From: Chromohalobacter israelensis
GTDB taxonomy: Bacteria; Pseudomonadota; Gammaproteobacteria; Pseudomonadales; Halomonadaceae
DNA length: 64,000 nucleotides
Direction: 5' to 3'
Assembly: GCA_000761475.1 (NCBI GenBank)
Contig: JQNW01000005.1
Span: 1-64,000 of the forward strand
The position numbers and the translations under genes are program-made. The notes below the pieces were generated by a model. It saw only the letters and a program-made list of their open reading frames with translations. It searched no databases and was not told the DNA's origin. Position 1 is the stretch's first letter, and every line of letters starts with the position of its first letter. Positions 19,300 through 27,932 of this stretch are shown here, one piece after another.

Positions 19300-20286
19300 T
19301 CAAGCCGTCGTCGCCAGGTGACTGCGCTCGGCCATGCGCCGAATGAACGCCACCGTGGCCTCGGGCCGCGTGATCGGCAGCATGTGCCCCGCACCGGGCT
19401 CCAGGTGCAGCAGCATGTCGGGGTGGCGACGCTGCATGGGGCGGGTATGACACGCCGGGTCCAGGATGCGGTCGTGCGTGCCGAACATGATCCCCAGCGG
19501 CACTTTCAGCGCCGCGTAGCGGCGCACTTGCCGAGGCAGTTCGTGCTCGAGCATTGCCAGGTCGGTCGACGCCGCATGGAAGGCCTGGGGTCGCAGCGCC
19601 AGGATACCGCCGCCACGCACGGCGTAATCTCCGGGGACCGGCTCCGGCGCGAACACCTGTGCCAGGGTCCGCCGCGACGTCCAGCTTGTCAGGGGCACGG
19701 CGAGGGTATCGGCCATCCAGCGCCGCCGGCGTGGCGAGCGAATCGCCAAGAGCCGCATCGGCGGCGGCACATCATCGACCCGTTCGATCAGAGGCGCGAG
19801 CAACGCCAATCCCGCGACATCGTCGGGGAACTCCAGGGCCAGTGTCAGCGCCAGCGTGCCTCCCATCGAATGCCCCACCACCAGCGGCCGCTCGACGCCC
19901 AGCGCCCGCCAGGCCTCGTGCACGGCGCGCGCCTGACAAGGCAAGCGGGCACGCTCGTTGTCGGTGGTGTCGGAATAGCCCGAACCCGGCCGATCAAAGG
20001 CGATGACACGATAGTCGTCACGCAACGCCTCGATCACGGCATAGGTAAAGTGCTGCAATTGACCGCCCAGGCCATGAATCAGCACCAGCGGTGGCCCGCT
20101 CCCCGCCTCGACGTAATGCAAGCGTCCGCCGGGGGTCTCGATGAAGGCGCCTCGTGGCGGCAATCGCGCTTCGGCGTCACGAGCCAGGGCACGTGTCATG
20201 CGCCGTAGCCCGAGGAGACAGGCCACGACAAGCAGTAAGCCGCAAAGCAGTACGCCGAAGAGCACGCCCCAGCCCGCGATCAGCAT
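19300..20286 (-). CDS. Alpha/beta hydrolase with N-terminal membrane anchor
   Basis: 328 residues. Residues about 5-27 form one membrane helix, followed by an alpha/beta hydrolase domain with oxyanion motif LVLIHGLGGQ, nucleophile elbow VVGHSMGGTLAL, an acid in FGTHDRI and the catalytic His in PGAGHMLPI. The substrate is unknown; lipase/esterase-like activity is the safest statement. It begins 22 bases after the methyltransferase stop and may form a run with it and the two-component genes upstream. It converges on the tetR gene. Confidence 0.85.
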   Translation of the reverse strand: MLIAGWGVLFGVLLCGLLLVVACLLGLRRMTRALARDAEARLPPRGAFIETPGGRLHYVEAGSGPPLVLIHGLGGQLQHFTYAVIEALRDDYRVIAFDRPGSGYSDTTDNERARLPCQARAVHEAWRALGVERPLVVGHSMGGTLALTLALEFPDDVAGLALLAPLIERVDDVPPPMRLLAIRSPRRRRWMADTLAVPLTSWTSRRTLAQVFAPEPVPGDYAVRGGGILALRPQAFHAASTDLAMLEHELPRQVRRYAALKVPLGIMFGTHDRILDPACHTRPMQRRHPDMLLHLEPGAGHMLPITRPEATVAFIRRMAERSHLATTA

Positions 20287-20308
20287 CGTGCGTCTCCAGC
20301 GGCGCGAC

Positions 20309-20911
20309 TCATGCCCGGACCTCCGGCTTGCGGAACGCCTGATAACAATGCTGGTTGCGTTCCAGGGCGATCACGCTGTGCTGATCGAGGCCCGGAATCG
20401 TGCCGGGATGCAGCGCCTCGAGCGCCGTCACGGCTTCCGGCGGCACGGCGTTGTACGGCGGGATATCGTTCCAGCCCAGCAGGAGATGGCCGCCGGGACG
20501 CAGGCATGTCGCCACCGCCGAGAACGCGGCTTCGATGTCATCGGGTGCGTTGAGTCCCCAGCCAAGCACACCGTTGCAGATCACGGCGTCCAGGCTGGCG
20601 GGGGCGAAGTGCCGTTCCAGGGAGGTCATGTCGGCAACCACGTGGCGCCGGCTCCCGAAGGGCGATTTGGCGGGGTCGACATCCAGCGTCGAGACGCGTG
20701 CCCGGGCGAAGAATTCGGGGTAGTCGCGCGTGTACCAGGCGCATCCCACCAGCAACACATGACCGGCGCCGACATCCGCCGCCAGCGAGGGCAGGATGAC
20801 TTTCTCCAGCAGCTGACGATCGCCATAGCGATACCCCACTCGCCATCCCAGCCCATCCAGCACGCCCAGCAGGTGCGCCACGGCGCGATAGGTCTTCAGT
20901 CTCGCTGGCAT
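20309..20911 (-). CDS. Class I SAM-dependent methyltransferase-like protein
   Basis: 200 residues. The order of VLLVGCAWYTRDY (motif I-like), STLDVDPAKSP (acidic loop after strand 2), SLDAVICNGVLGWGLN and LRPGGHLLLGWND matches the Rossmann-fold methyltransferases. Motif I is atypical in having Cys-Ala in place of the usual Gly-x-Gly. GGGAGA precedes the ATG at 20911. It lies 46 bases after the sensor kinase and 22 before the hydrolase, so it may be part of the same transcript. The substrate is unknown. Confidence 0.75.
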   Translation of the reverse strand: MPARLKTYRAVAHLLGVLDGLGWRVGYRYGDRQLLEKVILPSLAADVGAGHVLLVGCAWYTRDYPEFFARARVSTLDVDPAKSPFGSRRHVVADMTSLERHFAPASLDAVICNGVLGWGLNAPDDIEAAFSAVATCLRPGGHLLLGWNDIPPYNAVPPEAVTALEALHPGTIPGLDQHSVIALERNQHCYQAFRKPEVRA

Positions 20912-20957
20912 CCGCGTCTCCCGGGTTGCGCCGTGCAGGCGATGACACCGTTCAGAG

Positions 20958-22355
20958 TTACCGGCGCACCGGGCAGCTGTCAACGCGGTCATCGTCATCC
21001 GCTGGCAAGCTCAACCAGAAGACGTTGACGGCCGCGTCGCTTTCGCACCAGGCCTCGCCCCCATGCAGCTGCGCCACGGAATGCACGATGGCCAGCCCCA
21101 GGCCACCGGTGCCCACCGGCCGGGATCGCGCCGGATCGCCGCGATAGAAGCGCTCGAAGAGCCGCGCCCGCTCCGCATCGGGAATCGGTTCCCCGTGATT
21201 GACCACCCCGAGGTGCCAGTCCCCGGCCTCTCGCCGCGACACCAGACGGATCTCGGTACCGCTGCGTCCATGGCGCAGCGCGTTATCGATGAGGTTGGCG
21301 AGCGCTCGGCGCAGCAGGTCGAGATTGGCCATCACCCGCCCCTGCATGTCGCTCGCCAGCTCGCGACCGTCCTCGTCGGCCATGCCCTCGAAATAGTCGC
21401 AGAGCTGGTCGGCGAGGCCTCGCAGATCGACCGTTTCACGGGGCAGCACCCTCGCAGGCTGCTCGGTGCGTGCCAGGAACAGCATGGTCTCTATCATGCG
21501 CGACAGTCGCTCGTACTCTTCGACGTGAGAGCCCAGCAGTTGACGGTATTCCTCTGCCGTGCGCTCCCGCTGCAAGGCCTGCTGGGTCGCCCCCAGCAGA
21601 TTGCCCAGGGGCGTACGCATCTCGTGGGCGAGGTCCTCGGAAAAGCGCGACAGCTGGGCGAACCCTTCCTCCAGGCGCGCCAGCATCTGGTTGAGCGCGC
21701 GACTCAGCTCGCGCAGCTCCGCCGTCTCGTCGTTCGCCTCCAGCCGCTGATGCAGGTGCGCCACGTCGATGGTGCGCGCCCGCGCGGCCAGCCGTCTCAC
21801 CGGGCGCAGCCCGCGCCGGGCGACGCCCCAGCCCAGGCCGCAGGCCAGCACCGCGCCCGCCCCCATGGCGAGCCACAGTCGCAACCGATAGGCGGCCAGC
21901 ATCCGCTCGCGCTCATCGAGCGTCTTGCCGGCCACCAGGGTCAGGCGGCGCCCGTCATGCTCGAGACTGCGCCAGGCCAGGCGCGTCGACCCGGCGGCAG
22001 GATGCTCCCCGAGTCGTCCCTCCGGAGCCGGCGGCAGTTCCGGCACCGGCAGGCCCGGGGGATTGACCTCGATCAGCGGCACGCCGCGCGCATCGAGCAT
22101 CCACAGCAGGCTCTCGCGATTGCCCAGCATGTTGGCATAGAGCAGCGGGCGGCGGCGCAGCGCCGCGATGCTCTCGCCGTCGTCCAGAAGCGCTTCCATG
22201 CGTTCGAGGCGACCCTGCAGCATCTGGTCGTCGCGCCAGGCGATCTGTTGGCCCAGGGCATGGTAGAGATAGGCGCCCAGGCCGCCGAGCAGCCCCAGAC
22301 TCACCAGGGCGAACAACAGCGACAGGCGCATCGACAAAGAGGCCGGTGCGCGCAT
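20958..22355 (-). CDS. Sensor histidine kinase, CusS/HprS type
   Basis: 465 residues. Two membrane helices (about 10-34 and 157-178) bracket a periplasmic sensor of about 120 residues. HAMP follows, then the dimerisation helix with phosphoacceptor His244 (SEDLAHEMRTPLGNLL), the N box (NLIDNALRHG) and G boxes (GTGGLGLAIVHSV). The start codon overlaps the regulator stop (TGATG). HMA-type sensor kinases of this family respond to copper/silver (CusS) or, for HprS (YedV), to H2O2 and HOCl. The hydroxyisourate hydrolase across the promoter favours the HprS branch. Confidence 0.88.
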   Translation of the reverse strand: MRAPASLSMRLSLLFALVSLGLLGGLGAYLYHALGQQIAWRDDQMLQGRLERMEALLDDGESIAALRRRPLLYANMLGNRESLLWMLDARGVPLIEVNPPGLPVPELPPAPEGRLGEHPAAGSTRLAWRSLEHDGRRLTLVAGKTLDERERMLAAYRLRLWLAMGAGAVLACGLGWGVARRGLRPVRRLAARARTIDVAHLHQRLEANDETAELRELSRALNQMLARLEEGFAQLSRFSEDLAHEMRTPLGNLLGATQQALQRERTAEEYRQLLGSHVEEYERLSRMIETMLFLARTEQPARVLPRETVDLRGLADQLCDYFEGMADEDGRELASDMQGRVMANLDLLRRALANLIDNALRHGRSGTEIRLVSRREAGDWHLGVVNHGEPIPDAERARLFERFYRGDPARSRPVGTGGLGLAIVHSVAQLHGGEAWCESDAAVNVFWLSLPADDDDRVDSCPVRR

Positions 22356-23026
22356 CAACAGCGGTCCTCCAGCACGTAGCCCATGCCACGCTCGGTGTGA
22401 ATCAGCCGACGCGTGAAGGGGTCGTCCACCTTGGCCCGCAACCGCCGCACGGCCACCTCCACCACATTGGTGTCGCTGTCGAAGTTCATGCCCCACACCT
22501 CGGAGGCGATCAAGGTCCGTGACAATACCTCGCCCTCGCGCTCGAGCAGCAGCTGCAGCAGCGCGAACTCCTTGTTGGTCAGCGCAAGCCGCGTCTCGCC
22601 CCGCGTGACCCGGCGTTTCAGCACGTCCATGTGCAGATCGGCCACCTGGAAGCGCTCCCGCTCCCGCAGCGGACCACGGCGCAGCAGCGTCCTCACCCGG
22701 GCCAGCAGCTCGACGAAAGAAAAGGGTTTGACCAGATAGTCGTCAGCGCCCAGCTCCAATCCCTTGACCCGGTATTCCACGGCATCCCGGGCGGTCAGGA
22801 ACAACACCGGCACTTGGCCATGGCGCCGGATCAGCCGCAGCAGTTCCCAGCCGTCGAGCCCCGGCAACATGACGTCGAGGATGATCAGCTCGAAGTCGGC
22901 CTCCTCGATCAGGTGCCGGCCGTCCAGCCCGTCCCGGGCCACCTCGACCCGGTATCCGGCCTCGCCCAGCCCCCTGGCAAGGTAGTCGGCGGTCTTGCTT
23001 TCGTCTTCCACCAGCAGGATGCGCAT
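22355..23026 (-). CDS. Response regulator, CusR/HprR type (OmpR family)
   Basis: 223 residues. The receiver domain has acidic pair ED (7-8), phosphoacceptor Asp51 ([12 protein letters not shown]) and Lys in YLVKPFSF. The winged-helix domain ends in [18 protein letters not shown]. The segment NTSPSR-like [25 protein letters not shown] is typical of heavy-metal-type regulators (CusR, CopR, HprR). It is the first gene of the pair and faces hiuH across 142 bases that contain a strong palindrome. Confidence 0.9.
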   Translation of the reverse strand: MRILLVEDESKTADYLARGLGEAGYRVEVARDGLDGRHLIEEADFELIILDVMLPGLDGWELLRLIRRHGQVPVLFLTARDAVEYRVKGLELGADDYLVKPFSFVELLARVRTLLRRGPLRERERFQVADLHMDVLKRRVTRGETRLALTNKEFALLQLLLEREGEVLSRTLIASEVWGMNFDSDTNVVEVAVRRLRAKVDDPFTRRLIHTERGMGYVLEDRC

Positions 23027-23082
23027 GCAGCATGCCTCTCGCTAAATGACGCCACAGGCTAGCCCGTCGCGCGCGGGCTGCC

Positions 23083-23100
23083 CATTACAAAGTCGTAATC
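23083..23100. promoter_or_regulatory. HprR/CusR-type box
   Basis: CATTACAAAGTCGTAATC contains the inverted repeat ATTAC-N6-GTAAT. From memory, the E. coli HprR (YedW) box is CATTACAAAATTGTAATG, which this matches at 15 of 18 positions. It lies 57 bases past the regulator start and 68 before the hiuH ATG, suited to control both directions. Confidence 0.7.
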
Positions 23101-23168
23101 CTGCCGTCAGGCCGGTGACGGCAAGGCGCTGCCAGGATGACACCTTCATCACGACAGGAGGTCTACCC

Positions 23169-23576
23169 ATGCGTCTATCCCGCACGCTGATCGCCGCCCT
23201 CGGCCTCGGCGCCGCCGCCCCGGCCCTGGCTGCCGACAACCCGCTGAGCGTACACGTGCTCGACATCCAGTCCGGCCAGCCGTCGCCGGGGATCGAGGTC
23301 CAGCTCGAGAAGCGCACCGAGAGCGGCTGGGAGTCCCTGGCGACCGGCATCACGGCCGAGTCGGGCCGCATCTCGGCGCTCTATCCCGACGACCGGGACT
23401 TCACGGCGGGTGTCTACCGCGTGACCTTCGAGACCGGTGACTGGTTCGCCGAGCACGATACCCGGACCTTCTTCCCCGAGATTCCGGTGCCCTTCGAAGT
23501 GACCGACCCCTCGCAGCACTACCATATTCCGCTGCTGTTGAGCCCCTACGGTTATTCCACCTACCGCGGCAGCTGA
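23169..23576 (+). CDS. hiuH: Periplasmic 5-hydroxyisourate hydrolase (transthyretin-like)
   Basis: 135 residues. A Sec signal peptide (residues 1-21, ending PALAAD) is followed by a transthyretin-like domain. It has the N-terminal LSVHVLDIQSGQPSPG motif with the catalytic His, the central stretch RISALYP, and the family-diagnostic C-terminus YGYSTYRGS. It hydrolyses 5-hydroxyisourate to OHCU. AGGAGG precedes the ATG. The window holds a second, cytoplasmic copy (43173-42817, uraH) in the purine island. This exported copy sits with the HprRS-like two-component system, as in E. coli where hiuH (yedX) neighbours yedWV. Confidence 0.93.
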   Translation: MRLSRTLIAALGLGAAAPALAADNPLSVHVLDIQSGQPSPGIEVQLEKRTESGWESLATGITAESGRISALYPDDRDFTAGVYRVTFETGDWFAEHDTRTFFPEIPVPFEVTDPSQHYHIPLLLSPYGYSTYRGS

Positions 23577-23600
23577 CGCCGCACCGACTCGCCGAAAGCA

Positions 23601-23630
23601 AGAAGCCCCCGGCCAAGGCCGGGGGCTTCT
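23601..23630. terminator. Bidirectional terminator between hiuH and djlA
   Basis: A perfect 14-bp stem (AGAAGCCCCCGGCC at 23601-23614, complement at 23617-23630) with a minimal loop, lying between two convergent genes. T-rich flank is short (TTCT) on the plus side. Confidence 0.75.
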
Positions 23631-23658
23631 CTGCGTCGTGGGCGAAGCGCCGCGGGGG

Positions 23659-24435
23659 TCAGGCGTTCGCCTCTCGGGCCTTCTTGATCAGGTCGTACGC
23701 GTGGGAGATTTCCTGGGTACGCGCCTCGGCCATGTCGCGCATGCTTTCCGGCAGCCCCTTGCCCGCCAGCTTGTCGGGATGGTTCTGGCTCATCAGGCGG
23801 CGATAGGCCCGCTTGAGTTCGGCATCGCTGGCATCGGATTCCACACCGAGCACTCGGTAGGCATCGGTCAGCGCCTGCTGCGATGTCGCGCCACCGCCCG
23901 CCTGCTGCTGACCGCCACGCAACATGGCCTCGATCTGTTCGATCTCAGCTTCGCTACATCCCAGTCCGCGCGCCACGCGCAGCAGCATGTCATGCTCGGC
24001 GGGATGCAACTCGCCATCGGCGGCAATGGCCGAGAGTTGGACTTGCAGGAACACCTGCAAAAGCGCGCGCTGCCCGCCGGTCACGCGCCGCACCGTGGCC
24101 AATTCGGCATCGAGGTCGAAGTCATCGGCCTTGCCGCGTTCGAAGGCCGCCTTCGCACGCTCGCGCTGCTCTTCGTTCAAGCGTAAACGCTCAAAAAGTG
24201 CCTCGACGACACGCAGCTCGTCGCCGCTGACATGGCCGTCCGCCTTGCAGACGCACCCCATGACCGCGAACGTCGAGTCGAGGAACTGGCCCTGCATTTG
24301 CGATAGCTTGGAGATGACCACACGGCGTACCAGACGCCGCGCGACCCAATACCCCAATAAGGCACCGATAATCAGTCCCGGCAATTTACCGAACATGAAG
24401 CCGAGCCCGGCCCCAATCAAAATGGCGATCAGCAT
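23659..24435 (-). CDS. djlA: Co-chaperone DjlA (membrane-anchored DnaJ-like)
   Basis: 258 residues. Domain order: N-terminal glycine-zipper-like membrane anchor (FMFGKLPGLIIGALLGYW), a TerB-like helical domain (about 55-170; FAVMGCVCKADGHVSGDEL, AADGELHPAEHDML), a Gln/Gly linker, and a C-terminal J domain with the HPD triad (SQNHPDKLAGKG). DjlA proteins recruit DnaK at the inner membrane. It lies 25 bases after the dxs stop on the same strand and may read through from it. Confidence 0.95.
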   Translation of the reverse strand: MLIAILIGAGLGFMFGKLPGLIIGALLGYWVARRLVRRVVISKLSQMQGQFLDSTFAVMGCVCKADGHVSGDELRVVEALFERLRLNEEQRERAKAAFERGKADDFDLDAELATVRRVTGGQRALLQVFLQVQLSAIAADGELHPAEHDMLLRVARGLGCSEAEIEQIEAMLRGGQQQAGGGATSQQALTDAYRVLGVESDASDAELKRAYRRLMSQNHPDKLAGKGLPESMRDMAEARTQEISHAYDLIKKAREANA

Positions 24436-24460
24436 GAAGTTTCCGTCTTGTCGCTAAATG

Positions 24461-26422
24461 TTAGTCATCGTGGAGTGGCGTACCCCAGCGCCGGCGTACC
24501 GCGGTCTCGATACCCTCGGCATCGAGCCCGCACGCCGCCAGCAACTCGGCGGGGTTGCCGTGCTCGACGAAATCGTCCGGCAGCCCCAGGTTCAATACTT
24601 CGACCTGGACACCCTCGGCGGCCAGGAGTTCATTGACGCCGCTTCCCGCGCCGCCGGCGACGACGCTCTCCTCGAGGGTCACCAGCAGCCGGTGGTCGCG
24701 CGCTGCCGCGAGGATCGCCTCACGATCCAGCGGCTTCACGCTGCGCATGTTGAGGTGCGTGGCATCGAGACGCTCGGCCACCTCGCCGGCAGGGCCGTTC
24801 ATGCTGCCGAACGCCAGCAACGCCACGCCGCCTTCGCGACCGCTGCGCCGTGTCTCGGCCTCGCCGATGGGCAGCGCCTCCAGGTTCGATGCCACCTGCG
24901 TGCCGGGACCGGTGCCCCGCGGATAACGTACCGCCGCCGGTCCGGGGTGATGGTACGCGGCGCTCAGCATGGCTCGACACTCGGCCTCATCGGCGGGTGC
25001 CAGCACGATCATGCCGGGAATGCAGCGCAGGAAGGAAAGGTCCAGCGCACCATGGTGAGTCGGGCCGTCCTCGCCCACCACGCCGGCACGGTCGATGGCG
25101 AAGGTCACATCGAGCGCCTGCACCGCCACGTCGTGGATCAACTGGTCATAGCCGCGCTGCAGGAAGGTCGAGTAGATCGCCACCACGGGCTTCATCGCCT
25201 CGCACGCCATGCCCGCCGCCAGCGTCACCGCATGCTGTTCGGCGATCGCCACGTCGTAGTAGCGCTCGGGATACTCGCGCGAGAAGCGGATCAGGTCGGA
25301 GCCCTCGCGCATCGCCGGCGTGATGCCGATCAGACGCGCGTCCACCGCCGCCATGTCGCAGATCCACTCGCCGAAGACATTGCAATACTTGCGCGGCTTG
25401 GGCTGGGGCTTGGGCTGGGCTTCCGGCTCCGCCGTGGCCGCGTTGGGCGAGCGCGGCTCTTTTTTGGGCGGCGGCTCGCTGGTGGTCTTCTCGAGCTTGG
25501 TGATGGCGTGGTAACCGATGGGATCGGCCTCGGCGGGACGAAAGCCGCGCCCCTTGCAGGTCTTGATATGCAGGAACTGCGGCCCCTCCAGATTCGCCAT
25601 GTTGCCCAGCGTCTGCACCAGCGTCGGCAGGTCATGACCGTCGATGGGACCGATGTAGTTGAATCCCATCTCCTCGAACAGGGTCGCCGGGCTGACCATG
25701 CCCTTGACGTGCTCCTCGGTGCGCCGGGCCAGCTCCAGCGCGCCCGGCAGGTGCGAGAGCACGCGCTTGCTGTTCTCGCGCATCACCGTGTACGGCTTGC
25801 TGACCAGAATGCGTGCCAGATAGCTCGCCATGCCGCCGACGTTCTCGGAGATCGACATCTCGTTGTCGTTGAGAATCACCAGCATGTTGGCATCGACATG
25901 GCCGGCATGCGCCAGCGCCTCGAATGCCATGCCCGCGCTCAAGGCGCCATCGCCGATGACCGCACACACACGACGCCGCTCGCCCTTGGTCCGCGCCGCC
26001 AGCGCCATGCCCAGCGCCGCCGAGATCGAGGTGCTCGAATGACCGACACCGAAGGTGTCATAGGGTGACTCGTCGCGCTTGGGAAACGCCGCCAGCCCCC
26101 CGAACTGCCGAATGGTCGACATCTGCTCGCGACGCCCGGTCAGGATCTTGTGGGGGTAGGCCTGGTGGCCGACGTCCCACACCAGGCGGTCATACGGCGT
26201 ATCCAGGATGTGATGCAGGGCCACGGTCAACTCGACCACGCCCAGGCCGGCGCCGAAGTGTCCGCCGGTACAGCCGACGCTGTACAGCAAATAGGCACGC
26301 AACTCGTCGGCCAGCTGGCGCAACTGGGTCGCGTTGAAATCGTGTAACGCCGCGGGATGCTCGCAGGTATCGAGCAAGGGCGTGGCCGGACGTTCGGCAG
26401 GAATCTCGTCGAACAGCTTCAT
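24461..26422 (-). CDS. dxs: 1-deoxy-D-xylulose-5-phosphate synthase
   Basis: 653 residues. It condenses pyruvate and glyceraldehyde 3-phosphate using thiamine diphosphate, the entry step of the MEP isoprenoid pathway. [13 protein letters not shown], the ThDP motif [18 protein letters not shown]...NDNEMSIS and the transketolase domain ([30 protein letters not shown]) are intact. It is about 30 residues longer than E. coli Dxs, because a Pro/Lys-rich insert (about residues 307-345, [10 protein letters not shown] to [10 protein letters not shown]) sits in the linker between domains I and II. It is co-transcribed after ispA (19-base gap). Confidence 0.97.
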   Translation of the reverse strand: MKLFDEIPAERPATPLLDTCEHPAALHDFNATQLRQLADELRAYLLYSVGCTGGHFGAGLGVVELTVALHHILDTPYDRLVWDVGHQAYPHKILTGRREQMSTIRQFGGLAAFPKRDESPYDTFGVGHSSTSISAALGMALAARTKGERRRVCAVIGDGALSAGMAFEALAHAGHVDANMLVILNDNEMSISENVGGMASYLARILVSKPYTVMRENSKRVLSHLPGALELARRTEEHVKGMVSPATLFEEMGFNYIGPIDGHDLPTLVQTLGNMANLEGPQFLHIKTCKGRGFRPAEADPIGYHAITKLEKTTSEPPPKKEPRSPNAATAEPEAQPKPQPKPRKYCNVFGEWICDMAAVDARLIGITPAMREGSDLIRFSREYPERYYDVAIAEQHAVTLAAGMACEAMKPVVAIYSTFLQRGYDQLIHDVAVQALDVTFAIDRAGVVGEDGPTHHGALDLSFLRCIPGMIVLAPADEAECRAMLSAAYHHPGPAAVRYPRGTGPGTQVASNLEALPIGEAETRRSGREGGVALLAFGSMNGPAGEVAERLDATHLNMRSVKPLDREAILAAARDHRLLVTLEESVVAGGAGSGVNELLAAEGVQVEVLNLGLPDDFVEHGNPAELLAACGLDAEGIETAVRRRWGTPLHDD

Positions 26423-26441
26423 AAGCGTTATCTACAACCGA

Positions 26442-27335
26442 TCAGTGATCGCGGTCGATCATGTGGCGGGCCAGCTCGGCCAGAGGATAGGCACGTTCGC
26501 CCAACGGAGCCAGAGCGCTCAGGGCCTCGTCGAGCAAGCCTCGCGCCTTGGCACGGGCGCCATCAAGGCCGAGCAAGGCCGGATAAGTAGGCTTGGCACG
26601 CGCCGCATCGGCGCCGGTGGCCTTGCCCAGGGTCGCGGCGTCGCCGGCGACATCGAGAATGTCATCCTGGATCTGAAACGCCAAGCCGATGGCCGCCGCG
26701 TAGGTGTCCAGGGCCGCCACACGAGGGTCGTCCTCGTCGGCCGCGGCCAGGGCGCCCAGACGCACGGCGGCACGAATCAGCGCACCGGTCTTGTAGCCGT
26801 GCATGGTGGCCAGCGCGTCGACATCCAGGCGCCCGCCCACGGCGGAAAGGTCCAGCGCCTGTCCGGCGGCCATGCCTTCGCGTCCCGAGGCGTTGGCCAG
26901 CGCACGCACCATCGCCCCCAGGCGCGGGTGACGCGTCTCGGCCAATACCTCGAAGGCCAGTGTCTGCAGGGCGTCACCGGCCAGAATCGCCATCGCCTCG
27001 CTGTAGGCACGATGTACGGTGGGACGGCCACGACGCATGTCGTCGTCGTCCATGGCCGGCAGGTCGTCGTGCACCAGCGAGTAGGCGTGGATCAGCTCGA
27101 CGGCAGCGGCCGGCGCATCCAGGGCCTTGTCCTCGGCGCCCAGCGCATGGCCGGCCGCGTAGACCAGGATCGGGCGCAGGCGCTTGCCGCCCCCCAGCAC
27201 GCTGTACCGCATGGCGGCGTCGAGCTCGCCGGAGACGGGCGCCGCACGCTCGACGATACCGGCGAGCACCTGCTCGGTGCGCGCACGGGCCGTGGTCATG
27301 ATGTCGCGGTCGCTCAAGGGCTCAACGCTCACCAT
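26442..27335 (-). CDS. ispA: Farnesyl diphosphate synthase (short-chain prenyl synthase)
   Basis: 297 residues. Both aspartate-rich motifs are present: first DDLPAMDDDDMRRG and second DDILD (in FQIQDDILDVAGD). The KRLRP substrate site precedes the first. It builds geranyl and farnesyl diphosphate for quinones, undecaprenyl carrier and hopanoids. The ATG at 27335 has GGGGAGG upstream and overlaps the end of xseB by 14 bases. It belongs to the conserved xseB-ispA-dxs order. Confidence 0.95.
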   Translation of the reverse strand: MVSVEPLSDRDIMTTARARTEQVLAGIVERAAPVSGELDAAMRYSVLGGGKRLRPILVYAAGHALGAEDKALDAPAAAVELIHAYSLVHDDLPAMDDDDMRRGRPTVHRAYSEAMAILAGDALQTLAFEVLAETRHPRLGAMVRALANASGREGMAAGQALDLSAVGGRLDVDALATMHGYKTGALIRAAVRLGALAAADEDDPRVAALDTYAAAIGLAFQIQDDILDVAGDAATLGKATGADAARAKPTYPALLGLDGARAKARGLLDEALSALAPLGERAYPLAELARHMIDRDH

Positions 27336-27627
27336 CGGCCTCCCCGGTCTCGAACGGCACCGTCTGGAAGCTGCCATCGGGCTGCTCCAGCAAGGCCTTG
27401 ACGCGCAGTTCGGCGTTTTCCAGGCGCTGCTGGGCGTCCCGCGTCAGGTGGACGCCGCGCTCGAACGCCACCAGCGAGGCTTCCAGGGAGAGCTCCCCGG
27501 ATTCCAGCTGGGCCACCAGAGATTCCAGCCGCGCCAACGTGGCCGCGAAGTCCTCCGGCGCGCGTTCATCAACATCCGTTTCGTCAGGCTGGGCGGCGCC
27601 GCTGATCGACGCATCCGTTTCCGCCAT
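27322..27627 (-). CDS. xseB: Exodeoxyribonuclease VII small subunit
   Basis: 101 residues. The core motif DFAATLARLESLVAQLESGELSLE and the following FERGVHLTRDAQQRLENAE coiled-coil segment identify XseB. Several small subunits bind each XseA nuclease in single-strand DNA degradation. An acidic N-terminal extension of about 20 residues and a C-terminal tail lengthen it beyond the usual 80. It is first in the xseB-ispA-dxs operon. Confidence 0.93.
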   Translation of the reverse strand: MAETDASISGAAQPDETDVDERAPEDFAATLARLESLVAQLESGELSLEASLVAFERGVHLTRDAQQRLENAELRVKALLEQPDGSFQTVPFETGEADGER

Positions 27628-27932
27628 GGCGCTTCTCGCTCATCCGTGCGGACCGATGGAGGCGGCCCGGCTTGCCAAGATTTGGCCCCACAGTATACAC
27701 CCAAGCCCCGGGGACGCGTCTGCCCCGGCGAGTACGACACGCGCCGCCCGTGTATCGCGCTCATGTGCAAGGTGCAGCGATTTCATCCGCAACGCGGTCG
27801 CCTGTGCTACGATATGGCCCCTGTCGCTGGGCGCCCCCCACCCTTTTCTCGCCTCGGGTCGCCCCAATGGACAGGCCACCACCATACCGATAGACATACG
27901 TCGCATCAGTCGACGAAAGGGTTGAACCGACA
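27628..27932. promoter_or_regulatory. Divergent promoter region between xseB and serA
   Basis: 305 bases without a gene. An extended -10-like element (TGCTACGAT, 27805-27813) about 120 bases before serA is a weak promoter candidate for the plus strand; no convincing -35 box accompanies it. I see no riboswitch fold or operator palindrome. Confidence 0.35.
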
